Positions 24,201 to 35,160 of a stretch of DNA of 64,000 nucleotides are shown piece by piece. The first letter of the stretch is position 1. Each line of letters opens with the position of its first letter. This DNA is from Eopsaltria australis. Taxonomy: Eukaryota > Chordata > Aves > Passeriformes > Petroicidae. The stretch is from NCBI GenBank assembly GCA_034509425.1, contig JAVTVJ010000837.1, positions 186,001 through 250,000 of the forward strand, in the 5' to 3' direction. The notes under the pieces were generated by a model, which saw only the letters and a program-made list of their open reading frames with translations, was not told the DNA's origin and did not search any database. A program made the translations under genes and the position numbers.

Positions 24201-26343
24201 TAGGCTAAAGTGTAGAAACGTGACCTGTTACACTTCTGTTTTTATTATGGCCATCCTTATGCCTGAGAGCTTGATGTGTGTGATGCAGAAATCCTAAGCT
24301 GCAGAGAACTATCCCAAATAAAGGGGCTACTGAATTGCTAGGAAAGCTCTTAAGGACAGCTTCTGTACTGAATACGGTTTGGGCTCCTATTTTGATGTCA
24401 AAAGCATAACTGAGTGACTGGAACAGTGGGTTTTTGGTGTGGATTACACGTGGCATTAGAAATACCCCCAAATCTCTGTATCAAAGCTGCTATTTTTATA
24501 TTATGTTGATCAATAATCACAACCAGCAATCCACCCCCTGTGATTTATAAAAACAATCACAAGGGACTGCAGTATAGCTACTGCCTCCTGCCAAGATGCG
24601 AAGACACAAAAATGTGGCAACAGCTGTGTCTGGCAGGATCAATGCCTTCTGTCAGTGAAAAGAAAGGGACTCTCCTGAAGCTTTCTTGGCCACCCTCATG
24701 CCTAGGTCCCATCGCTAGTAATTGAAGAAAGGGTATTTGAATGTTGTATTTGGCATTGAAAATCTCAAGAAATAAACTCTCCAACCTTAGAAGACAGGCT
24801 GGAACATCTTCTAACTATATCATGGCAGTAAGTCTGAGCAACAAGTGTTATTCCATGCTGTCTGCCTTTTTTAAAAAAAGACGGGTCACAGCTTTTTCTT
24901 CCTCTATTCTTCTGAAGCATTGCTTTTCAAGAATCTCATATTAAAAGAAATTGCACTGAAAACCAAAACTTTCCCAAAGCTTTAAATCAATATAAGTTAT
25001 TCCCTCAATGCTGTAACAGTATCAGTTAGGGTGGTCTAGGGTTTTTTTTTTTTGCTGTTACTGAAGTACACTTTTACTTGGAAAAGTAAAAGCAGTTGAA
25101 GACAGCTTTTGTTTGACTGGTAGCATGCAAAGAACACCTAAAGGCTCCAAACAGAACTCGGGGCCCTGGGTAGTTTTGACCCTTGTTGCTCCAAGTAGCA
25201 TGGAAAATAATTTTTCTAGCTTGTGAACATTGCTGAGAGGACAAATATTTTTCCCTGCTCTGCATCAGGTAATAATTGAGTTATTTGTCATTTCTATTTA
25301 AAGATGTTCTATTTTTTTTCATTTTGAATGGACATAAACTTCCAGAAATTGATTTTTTTACACATTTGTCTGCTACATTAAAGGCAAGGTCAGTAGACGG
25401 AAATAATTCCTCACAGAAGTACCTTTGCAATCATGTCATAGATCAGACTCCTTTTTGATAAGTGAATCCAGCAAATTCCTGTAAGTATCTCATCTTAATG
25501 CATTCTCTGCAACCCTTAAATGCTATCTGATGTGTCCTTAATGTGACCTCCCCAGTTTTTCTACAAACTTTTAAATTAAAGCACAAATACTCAGAGAGCA
25601 GCACATGAACCTAATTTCAGAATCCAGAGAAACATGCGCCCTGTGGGTCTCAAGGTCTCTGTCACATCAAGGTGAACACTCCACAGCTGTCTTCTGGCAG
25701 GAAGTGGTGATGTCACAGCCAGGAAAGAAAGCAGAGGCCAGGAAGATCCATGGTGTGGTTTGCTCATCCCAGTGGATCTTAACCCTGTCAATTTCCACCA
25801 ATAAAAATGAAGGAAAGGGGAAAAAATTTACTTTAATACACAGACACCTTTGTGATGGCATGAGTGTGGGTTGCAGCATGTAGTTGCTGAAGAAGAAAGG
25901 CAAAAAAAGTGTCTCCCCATGGGCTACCAGCTCCCTACCAGAATTTGTGTGCACCACTGCTGCGCTTTTCTGGTTGGTAATTATCAGACTAAATACCCTT
26001 TTTTAAGGTGAAAAGCGCACCCTACCAAAAATAAAATATTTCCAAGAAAAATTACTTCAATGCATGTCTCAGTCCCTCTGTGTCTGAAAGAGGCTTTTCA
26101 GTTTTTAAAGTCTTTTGGGCTTATGTTCCCATTCAAACAAACTGGAAATTTAGAAAGTAAGTGAATTTCTATTAAGAAGAAAGAAAATTCTAATTTTGTC
26201 TGGGTTTTAAAAGGTCAAAAACAAGCCCAAATTTTCCCCTGGCCCTTTAAATTTTATTTATATTCCTTCCAGATAATAATTTGCAGAACATCCAACTAAA
26301 TCCCATAGGTTCAGCAATGTCGTAAGGACCCCAGGTCAGACCC
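21293..26343. other. about 5 kb non-coding, no recognisable element
   Basis: AT-rich sequence with many short unrelated open frames. A 10-bp near-tandem repeat (AAACTAATCT, 24021 and 24032) and a T-run at 25041 are the only patterns noted. No exon, RNA gene or transposon was recognised. Confidence 0.4.
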
Positions 26344-26377
26344 CATAATGTGGGTATAAATAAATACCCACATTATG
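26344..26377. repeat. perfect inverted repeat, 14-bp arms, 6-nt loop
   Basis: CATAATGTGGGTAT at 26344-26357 is the exact reverse complement of 26364-26377, separated by AAATAA. A stem of this length with no mismatch is unusual in aged intergenic DNA. It is too short for a typical miRNA precursor. It could be a cruciform-prone site, a local templated inversion or a structured transcript element. Confidence 0.9.
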
Positions 26378-27627
26378 AGAAAATTCACTACCCCAAAGTA
26401 CAATGGGGAAATACCTTCTCATTCTGACACCTTGCATGAGTCAATTGCATAATACACAGAGGTCTTTGTGCAGAGCAGGAGTCCCTCCCAACCATGTGGC
26501 ACATTGCAGCAACATGGCAATTTATTCCCAACTTCACTTTTAGCTTCTTAATTTCTGTGGCCACACCAGCTTTGAGAGTCCCCTCATGAAAATACTTTCT
26601 ACAGATGAGTGTCTGAAGAGTGGCTGGGAAGAAGAGATCCCTGGCTGTAACCTCACATTCATCCCAATTCTAGGTATTAGAATGAGTTCTTTGAATGACA
26701 GGCATTCACAAACACGGAGCCCAGTAAGGTCATTAAGATTAATACTGTCAAATGAGGTTCACATAAACCTGTTCTTGGCTTGGGCCCTGGTCCCTGTCCA
26801 GTGGCAATAACCAAATGCTGGTGCAGCAGCTCCAGGTGAAGAAAATCTCCCTGTTCCTCAGCTTATCTCAGTGAGCGACTCAGGGTGAATGCTTAACACA
26901 CACTTCCCTACCCTTGCATCCTGAAAACATAAATTCTGCAAACTGCAGCGTAAGCATTCTTCTGATTTCTCCTAGTAATTGGTTTGATGGATACTAAGAG
27001 CTGGACAAGCAATATAGCCTGCACAATTTATTGCTATAGCTAATTACAGAAAGTGTACACGTGCAGTATGGTACAAAGAAAGGATATACAAGTGCACATA
27101 TGTACAGAGTATCCCTATATCCTTCTAATGAAAGCCCCAAACAAAATTTCTTGAAGTACTTCCAATCAACATCTTAGAAAATGCAATTCAATATTAACAT
27201 AGTTAGTACCCTCACAAAGTAACCTTTTATGGCTAGCTTAAAAGTATTTGGCTAAGCATCAACACTTACATTCAAATACTCTGAACATTTTGAGCCACAA
27301 ATTCTGAAATCCTTTAAACAAAGTGGAAACTTAATATTGTGATTGCTTACTGTAGGAAGTAAGGAAACGTCACCAATGGCTTGGTAAAAACCAATCAGCT
27401 TTAGTTATGTCAGTCAGAAATTATTTATCTCTCGTGCTTCTCACTCAAGCATGATATCTCTCTCTTAAGGTTAGCAAGCCTGCGTTCCTCCACTGAAAAT
27501 GATGAAAACTCAGTGATCAGCAAACACCCATTTCATCTGTCTGTATTTTTTGACCACAGCCTGTTCCTCAATTAGCTTTTAAATTAAGCATTTGTTTCCC
27601 CAATACCAACAGTTCTACAACACATAG

Positions 27628-27653
27628 AATTAGTCAAATTAATTAGTCAAATT
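27628..27653. repeat. tandem duplication of 13 bp (AATTAGTCAAATT x2)
   Basis: Two exact copies lie head to tail. Each contains ATTA-type homeodomain cores. Regulatory use is speculation. Confidence 0.85.
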
Positions 27654-27728
27654 AGCAACAAGGCAAAATCATCATGCTAAGATGTAAAAGCTATTTATGG
27701 GCCAGATCGAAAGCTCAATTAACTTAAT

Positions 27729-27741
27729 TACTGAGTTAGCA
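27729..27741 (+). promoter_or_regulatory. MARE-like motif (TACTGAGTTAGCA)
   Basis: Matches the MAF recognition element TGCTGAGTCAGCA at 11 of 13 positions, in an ATTA-rich context. A single motif match is weak evidence. Confidence 0.2.
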
Positions 27742-28210
27742 TTTAATTCAGCATGCCTCAGTCCACCTCTGCGTTTGGTTTGGGATTTGGCATTGGCTCG
27801 ACAGCCACACAAAAAGGGAGGGTCCCAGCCCCTGGGGAATATGTGCTGAGCCTTTCCAAATGAGCTGCAAGACAGACTCCTCTGTGTATGCAGGTGAACC
27901 CACAGGGGAAGATGTGTTTTGGAAGTCAGTTCATACTGGGAAAGGCAGACAGCCACTGCTGGTGGCTGAGAGTGGCTTCCCTGACAAATTCTATTATTCT
28001 CACCAGGATGAATGGACCTTGGAAACCCCTTCTACTGCAATGCATGCATTTTCTCTGTCACAGAACTGCTGGCCAGGGCAGGGTCATGTCTGAACACCCT
28101 GGGATATTGTCTGAATTCATATATATGCTCAAGGGAATCCTGCTGCTTTCAGCAGCCCCTGGTGTGTGGAACAGAAGTGATTGGATCATTGTTTGGAAAG
28201 CAGTATATTT

Positions 28211-28490
28211 ATCATAGAATGATGTGGGTTTGAAAGGGCTTTAAAAGATCATCCAGTCCAATCCCTGTGCCATGGGCTGGGACATTTTCCACAAGACCAG
28301 GTTGCTCAGAGTCCCATCCTACCTGGCCCTCAACACTTCCAGAAATGGAGCATCCACAACTTCTCCTGGAAACCTATGCCAGTGCCTCTCTACCCTCACA
28401 GTCAATATTTTGTTCCCAATATCCAGTCTAAATCCACCCTTTATTGGTTTGAAACTATTTCCCCTTGTCCTGTCACTCCATGTCACTTGT
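28211..28490 (-). mobile_element. CR1 LINE 3' fragment
   Basis: Begins ATCATAGAATGATGTGGG, passes through 'gaccaggttgctcagag' and the 'cctgtcactcc' block, all in minus orientation. About 280 bp of the 3' UTR and end of ORF2. Confidence 0.92.
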
Positions 28491-30711
28491 CTTTAATTGA
28501 CTGCCATTATAGCAAAACCCAGTTCAGTCTCTTTGAACTTCAGAGGGACCTGAACTTTCCAGCTTGGTACCTATGTGGCTCACTAAGCTTTTGAAGCAAC
28601 TAAAGGACACATGATCCTATTTTCAAACTAACATTTTATGGCTAAAACCAGCAAGTAATGGCTTGAAATGCCTTGGATTCTCACCTGGATTTATTGCAGA
28701 GCTGTGAAGATGGCTTGGCTGTGACTTTTCTTTGTAACAGGTAAACCAGATCTGCTGTGTGTATGCTCCAAGGGCTGTGCTGTAAGAATAGCAAGCATTA
28801 AAGGGAGCTGCCAGTTAGGGGGAGGAAGATTACAAATATGAGCAGCAAAACTTAGCTGCAACTTGGGAAGAAAGAAGTGAGTATATACAGTTGCTCTAAA
28901 CTAATGAATTCATCCACCATCTGCTTCCTACTCCCTTCCAAACTATTCATCTGTGTGCCCTTTTTTAGTTCTTTTCCACTTTTCCATCCACCTGTCTGCC
29001 TGGATCAAGTCAGTTTACTATGAAGATAATTATTATTGTCAACATAGCAGTGCTTCAGCAGTGAAAAATACTGAAATACCTGGAAAATACGGAAGCAGAG
29101 GTAATGAACGGTCATGGGATAAGGTGCTCAGGCAAGGATTAATACAGTCTAAGACTGGTTCTCCGAGGCAATGCCCTGCGAAGCATGAGGCTCCTGCACA
29201 TGTCTCCCATCAGCATCCTGGGGTCCAGAAAGCCCACACAGAGAAGTTCCTTCTGCTTCAGCTGCTGTGGAAGCAAAAGGTCCTGCCACCCTTCCCATAA
29301 GTCTCTTCCTTCGTGGAAATGAGTTTGCTGCTTAAAGCAGAGAAAAATGATGCTGTCCCTCCTCTTCAAACCTGGAGTCAGATATTTTTCAGATGTGCAG
29401 ATTAGGTTGTTAAAAGGGTCTTGGCTTTAGCAGCTGCAAAGAAATGCTTAGTACAATTCCAGAAGAAAAGTCACCCTTCAATAATTACCTGAACACTTCT
29501 GAAAATCAAGTGCCTATTTTCTGCTGGGGTCAAGTGGATCCAGATATTAATTGCTCAAAATTTTTATCTCCCAGACTAGTCTGGTCTCTGCTGTGCTGGA
29601 CATTGTGTGTGAGTGTTGTGTGTTGTGTATCATGAACACATAACAAAATTCAGACCCTGCCAGAAATTTCCTTCAACATCAAAGCTATCATCTAGCAGAA
29701 TGATGGCAAGTCTGAAGATGATGAGGGGCAGGTGTTAGGCGGCACAAACATAATGAGATATGTCCCAATCTATCAGATCAGGCCTCTTGCACCCAGATAA
29801 CAAACATGCACTGCACCAGTCTATGCCAGCAGCTCATTAACATGAAAGAAAACATTTTGCATGTTTGGGCAGTTGAAGACCAGTTGTGAATCTTCTTATA
29901 GTGTTTCTTTCCAGCCTGGAGTTCTCCTGATGTGAATGAAAAAGTGGTAGGCCAAAAGTGGGGCAAGCTTGGGGTCCCTAACTGTGGAGTCAGTCACCCT
30001 TTTTGCCAGCTGCTTACACTGAAGGGTAAGACAGAATTTGCAAGCTACCCACCTCCAACAGCGGGGTCTTTGTAACCTACTGCAACTACAAAGTGGACTC
30101 CAGAAGCCATTGAAAACAAGCAGTGTTATAAATGCATCATGACCAGTTGCACAATGAAGTAAGAACTTGGGGAATTGTAGATGAACACAAATTTCTATGG
30201 CAAGAGAAGAAAACAAAATGTCATGAACAATTATAATGCCTGACTGGAACCATAGAAATTGTGAGAGTGTCTTCTTGTCTTTACCCCACTACTGGTAAGT
30301 TTTTCAGCCTCAGCCAGTGAAAATCAGCTGGGCAAGGTCAGCTGAAAACAAATACGAGACCGGCTCTGCTTTTCAAAGAAATATAATGGAAAGGGCCTGG
30401 AAAGTGGGCATATGAGATCTTTTGGAAATGAATGTGCTCTTCTTTGTCCCGAGGTTGTTAACAGCATCACACATCACTCTGCTTTTGTCTGGAAGCAGGT
30501 TTCAAAATGTATGCTATGGAATAATTTCTCAGTAGCAGAGAGGTTATTCTAACACAAATCCATGTAAAGTTCAAGGGCATACTTTTCTTATAGGTAAAAA
30601 AACTTGGAGCACTCTGAAGATGTTCTGTTGAAAAAACCATGGATGAGTCTGGCAGTTCAGTACTAGCAACAGGTTTGACAGCTGCCAAAGAAGGTAATGA
30701 AGGATAGATGA
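28491..30711. other. non-coding, no recognisable element
   Basis: Open frames of 60-115 codons on both strands without recognisable content. No RNA gene or element was seen. Confidence 0.4.
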
Positions 30712-30868
30712 AGGATGCCCCATCCCTGGAAGCATTCAAGAGCAGATGGGATGGGGCTCTGAGCAGTCTGCTCTAGTGGAAGATGTGCCTGCCAATGGAA
30801 AGGGGGCCTGATTAGATCACCTTTAAAGGTCCCTTCCAAACCAAACCCTTCTGTGATGCTATGGTTCT
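30712..30868 (+). mobile_element. CR1 LINE 3' fragment
   Basis: Plus-strand CR1 3' end: 'gatgccccatccctggaagc', then 'ctctgagcagtctgctctag', then AGGTCCCTTCCAAACCAAAC and the CTGTGATGCTATGG terminus. About 157 bp. Confidence 0.92.
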
Positions 30869-32411
30869 ACTTTCTCCATGGCTGAAGTCTAAACCCACCC
30901 AGAGGCTCTAAATTTTTGACCAACAGACCCCAAGGCTATCACAGCAGACAAGAGACTTTACTGGCATCAGAAATCCTGCTGGAGCAAATAGGAAAATGGA
31001 TAGCTGTAATGCTTCCCTGTGACTGCATACGAGATCAAGGCTCGACATCTGCACAAAGCAGTTTTAAAGCTCTTATCGATCTCCTGTGTCCTTGCCACCT
31101 TTCTATGCCCTTGCTTATCAAGGGGAGCATGGTCGTTTCAACTCCCCAACGCGCTCTCATTGAAAATCTATAGCAGTGGTTTTGGGTCACTGGGCTGATA
31201 AAGCGGGACTCTCGCGCTGTGCCGTGAATCTCACTGGTGGCACTTTGTCAGTTCAAGAGCGTTCGCTGCTGACAGATGGAGCGCAGGTGCTTTGGTGGGA
31301 ATCACTGAACCTGCTTCCTGCTGAAGGCAGCATAAAACTGCAGAGGCAGTGGCTTCTCTGGAGGCAGCACACACACTTTGTGTGCTGCTGGGAGACGAAA
31401 ACATTTCTGCAGAGTATTTGTGTAAACTCAGACCTTCGGCAAGTCTCAATGGAGTGGGAAGGAACAGTCTGACTCACATGGCTTCTCCCTCAGTACTCTG
31501 CATTTTAGCACACACACACAAAATATGTGCAAGCTGCATTTTCTCCTGAACCCACCTTCATTTTCAGCCACAAAAAGCTTTCAGGTGATGCTGAAGTAAG
31601 GACAGGCATTCTAGTGGTAGGGCAGCACAGAGCCTCTGGACTGACTCAAAAACATATCACAGATCTGTGGAAGGAATTTCTGAAACCCACTGAAGCTGGG
31701 GTCATCTTTCAAACATCTCCACTGACATGTGGACTGAGAAGCATCAGGTGTTCACAGCAGTTTCCATGTGCAGCACAGCCACTCTGCACAACAGCTGAAA
31801 CATTCGCACACCACTCAGTGTTTCCTTCCTCAAATCCATTCCCGAGGTGTTGCAAACAAAGCCCAAACTATGGAACAGTGGTGCATCAATTTTTTTCTCA
31901 GATGCCATCCCAAATCCTTCTGAGAGCTGCATCATTTTGCAGCATCTGTTTCTAAGATGTTCAAGCTAGACTATCACTGGGAGAGTGAAACAGTGGGACA
32001 AAATATTTTTTCCAAGCCACATCCATGCATTAGTGTCAAATGCTCAGCTAGCAGAACATAGGTTTCTTACTGAAAGTCATGGAACATGAGCCATTTTACA
32101 GCATTCCCCACATCCCACCGCTGTTTAGAAACATGCACAATCCATTCACTTCCCTGCAGTGATGGGGAGACAGACCTCACAAAGCTGTCTACACAACGGC
32201 TTGCATGGAATGCCTCTGTATTTACTTTGAAGAGTTTCATGTCCCCTGATGTAATTACTATTGTCCACACTACTTAAGGAGAATGCTGGGCCATTCTCCA
32301 CCAATGGTCCCAGACATGTTGCAATACCTACCACTAGTTGAGACCTCTCTGTAGACTTTGATAACAGTGTTTGGACAAGGACAGAGTAATAAATCCATGG
32401 CACAGAGCCAC
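30869..32411. other. non-coding; CpG-enriched patch at about 31.07-31.29 kb
   Basis: Holds roughly ten CpGs in 220 bp, unlike the CpG-poor flanks, with a local ACGCGC and a TCGCGC. A 142-codon plus frame at 31527-31955 is unrecognised. No repeat family was seen. Confidence 0.35.
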
Positions 32412-32520
32412 CGAATCACAGAATCATGCAATCATAGCATGGAAAAACCTTTAAAAGTCATCCAGTTCCAACTTGTCAGGTGTGGGCAGGGGCATATTCC
32501 ATTAGATCAGGTTGTTCAGT
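32412..32520 (-). mobile_element. CR1 LINE 3' fragment
   Basis: Starts CGAATCACAGAATCATGCAA, the duplicated 3' terminus of CR1 in reverse, and runs about 110 bp to 'gatcaggttgttcag', where it borders a (TA)n repeat. Confidence 0.85.
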
Positions 32521-32529
32521 TTTACATAC

Positions 32530-32534
<5 letters not shown>

Positions 32535-32573
<39 letters not shown>
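32535..32573. repeat. (TA)n microsatellite
   Basis: About 19 uninterrupted TA units directly after a CR1 fragment. Likely length-polymorphic. Confidence 0.95.
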
Positions 32574-32576
<3 letters not shown>

Positions 32577-33907
32577 ATTTTTTCTCTTTTATAGAGCCAT
32601 CCATAAGTTTATACTAAAGAAAACTATTTATTCTGCAAAACACCTTATGATGAGAGATACTGCAAAGAAAGTGGTCTGAAGGAAAGTTAAGTCCAAACCA
32701 GTAACATGTTGGTCAGTAAATTGGCTGTATTATCAACAGAGAGAGTCCTGAAATTGTAATGTAGTTTTTTGGTCATAATATAATTTATAGAGGAAGCTAA
32801 TCCTAGTTTTCCAATTAAGAATCAGGTTTTGTCACACTTGCATCATGCTTTATCAACCACGATTTTCTTGAACAGCCCATGAAATTCCTAAACACGTGGA
32901 CCTTCTGCTACATTTAGATGTAAAAACGGTGACCACCTTACTAGATGTGAAGTTTTGGTTCAGAGTTTTGCAAAACTGAAGCCACATTTTGTTCTTCAGC
33001 TGGGTGAAATGGCAGTAGGGAGAAGGTCCTGGGGACACAGAGCAGAGGGTGTCACCGCCACTGGCACAGGTCGCAGGACAGATGTGTGTGGAGGTTGTGA
33101 GGACAGACTGCTCAAGCATCCACCCTGGTTCCCAGACCAGATTGTGCAGGCCATGATGAGCTTCTGTGGTTGCAGGAATAATGATGGATCAGCAGACAAA
33201 GCTTTGTTGTGGTGAGAGGTAAAGGCGCAGAGAGTGCTGTGGACCACAGCTGCAGACCAGGGTTCACCCTCCCATAAACCAGTGTCCAGCTACTGCCCAC
33301 AGGGCACGGCCATGTGGATGTGGCTGCTTTGCTCCAGAGGCAGGGATACAGAGGGGTCTGAAAACCTCCTCTGCTTCACCTGCCAATGTGTCAAAAGTTA
33401 CTCCAGAGGGACTGAGCAACTCGGTTTACTATGTCAGTTTTGGCAGACTCTGGTTGAATCTTCTTTGAATTTCAGTTGCTGCATTTACTTTCAAGAAATC
33501 GAAATTTTCATATTCTGCCCAGAACAAAAGATCAGAATTAATCCATTTTATCTTTGCAGTGAATTGAACTATTCCTCACAGAGGAAGGCGAGACATACCA
33601 GCTACAATGGATGGTGAGCAAAGATGGCTGCTCCTTTTATCTGAAAAGAAAAAGTTTTTTAAGCATTGCAAACAGCATCTGAAGAAGGTATAAATTTTCA
33701 GGCCTTCTTTGCAACAACAATTTATTTTTTAAAAAGGAAAAAAAAAATCCAGTTACCTGTAATGTATTTAAAAGGAAAAAAATAATTTTGTCAGGTGAGA
33801 AATTCAAATTCCAAGCAGGGTAATTTTAAAGAGGACAGATCATCTGGCTGTAAAGTCAAGGGCAGCCTCCTATAAATCTCACACACATCTGTGTTTGAAG
33901 CCTACCA
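32574..33907. other. non-coding, no recognisable element
   Basis: Several overlapping frames of 60-127 codons at 32.85-33.62 kb on both strands. None is recognisable. No transposon signature was seen. Confidence 0.4.
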
Positions 33908-33990
33908 GTTACCATGGTTACTATGACATTGCTAGTCTTATTTATAGCCCTGTGCTATATATAAATTGCTTTCCAGAAGGCATAAAAGGG
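33908..33990 (+). promoter_or_regulatory. promoter-like motif cluster: X-box-like palindrome, two MEF2-type sites, TATA box
   Basis: In about 85 bp the plus strand carries GTTACCATGGTTAC (33908-33921, an RFX X-box-like palindrome with one mismatch), TTATTTATAG (33938-33947) and CTATATATAA (33955-33964), both fitting the MEF2 consensus YTAWWWWTAR, and CATAAAAGGG (33981-33990), a good TATA box. Start of transcription would be expected near 34010-34020. The order and spacing resemble a compact tissue-specific promoter. AT-rich motifs are easy to find by chance, so this is a hypothesis. Confidence 0.3.
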
Positions 33991-34074
33991 AGAGCTGACT
34001 GTGAAGGAATCTGGGAACTGCATATTAAAACAGAGACGTAGAGGGAATAAAGCTAATTAAAGAGGGGCTGCCGG

Positions 34075-34291
34075 GATTTGATGTTGGCTTTTGCAGCGCC
34101 AGGCCGCCACTGCGGCCCCGCGTCACAGAGGCAGCGGGGAGGGAGGCGGCGCCGCGGCTCCTCGGCCCCATGGCCGCCCCAAGGACACCCGGGGCAGGGG
34201 ACAGTCGTGGCACCCCTTGGCATCCCTGGGGCAGGATTTACAGTGCTGCTCTGTGTTCCCAAAGGACAGAAGGGAGCCCATGGGCGGAAAT
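34075..34291 (+). other. GC-rich exon-like block, unrecognised
   Basis: A short CpG-rich patch (about 34090-34220) starts just after CTTTTGCAG, which fits a splice acceptor ending at 34096, and a donor-like CAG|GTGGGA follows at about 34291. Two plus-strand frames are open across it (119 codons from 34078 and 157 from 34091), as is a minus frame, and none is recognisable. It lies about 60-70 bp downstream of the expected start for the promoter-like cluster at 33.9 kb, so it might be its first exon. It could equally be an isolated CpG patch. Confidence 0.25.
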
Positions 34292-34492
34292 GCAGGTGGG
34301 AGAAGTGCTGGGAACAGTCCACCTCTGATGTCAGTGTCCCTCAGGGACAGGAAGCTGCGCATGGACGCAGCACAGCAGGACACACTGCACACTGCTGGCT
34401 CCCAAGAGGATTTGATTTGGCTTTTCTTTCTCTCTGAAGCAGATTGTAACATACATGTGAGGAGTTACATGCATGGGAATAGTTGTGTATAT

Positions 34493-34494
<2 letters not shown>

Positions 34495-34534
<40 letters not shown>
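34495..34534. repeat. (GT)n microsatellite
   Basis: Twenty uninterrupted GT units, flanked by variants such as ATACGTGTGTGT and CATGTACGTGTGTGTATATA. Purine-pyrimidine alternation makes it Z-DNA-prone. Confidence 0.97.
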
Positions 34535-34537
<3 letters not shown>

Positions 34538-34647
34538 CACGCATGTACGTGTGTGTATATATAAAGAATATGTGTTATGAGGAATGAGAAAAGTCAGTGA
34601 CAACATGTGTAGAGTAACTGCCTTGTAGTATGGGATAAAGAGAAACC

Positions 34648-35160
34648 TGCAGGAAGGGAAGGAGGGGAGGGAGGGGAGGGAGGGAGGGAGGGGAAGGAAG
34701 GAGGGAAGGAAAGAGGGAAGGAAGGAGGGAAGGAGGGAGGGAGGGGAAGGAAGGAGGGAAGGAATTCTGGAAGGAAGGAAGGAATTCTGGAAGGAATTCT
34801 GGAATTCTGGAAGGAAGGAATTCTGGAAGGAATTCTGAAGGAAGGAAGGAACTTCTGGAAGAATTCTGGAAGGAATGAAGGAATTCTGGACAGGAAAAAG
34901 GAAATTCTGCGAAGGCAAGGAAGGAATTTCTGGCAAGAAGCGAAGCAATATCTGGAAGGAAGGAAGGATGGAAGGAAGGAAGGAAGGAAGGAAGGAAGGA
35001 AGGAAGGAAGGAAGGAAGGAAGGAAGGAAGGAAGGAAGGAAGGAAGGAAGGAAGGAAGGAAGGAAGGAAGGAAGGAAAGGAAGGAAGGAGAAACGAAGAG
35101 AAAAAAAGAGAAAGAAAAAAAGAGAAAAGGAAGAAGGGAGGCAGGTAAAATGGAGGATGG
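34648..35160. repeat. purine-only (GGAA/GGGA) satellite-like tract
   Basis: About 500 bp of nearly pure purine on the plus strand, in four zones: GGGA-rich (34648-34757), a zone of GGAATTCTGG units (34758-34935), a pure (GGAA)n array of about 26 units (34970-35076), and a GA/AAAG-rich tail. Minus-strand frames through it read as long serine/phenylalanine/leucine/proline repeats and are not proteins. It is prone to triplex formation and length change, and the assembled length may be wrong. Confidence 0.95.
34660..34693 (+). promoter_or_regulatory. G-quadruplex-prone run
   Basis: Repeated GGGG and GGG runs separated by single A bases give more than four G-tracts with one-base loops, a strong G4 pattern. 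Function is unknown. Confidence 0.6.

Larger units (their letters stand above)
26378..28210. other. non-coding; candidate enhancer-like sub-region near 27.6-27.8 kb
   Basis: Holds a perfect 13-bp tandem repeat with homeodomain-type ATTA cores (27628-27653) and, 75 bp further, a MARE-like motif (27729-27741). Open frames near 27.9-28.2 kb overlap in several frames and are unrecognised. Confidence 0.35.

Noticed and set aside
31527..31955. 142-codon plus-strand frame as a gene
   Set aside because: No recognisable content and a partly overlapping open frame on the minus strand; no promoter or splice support.
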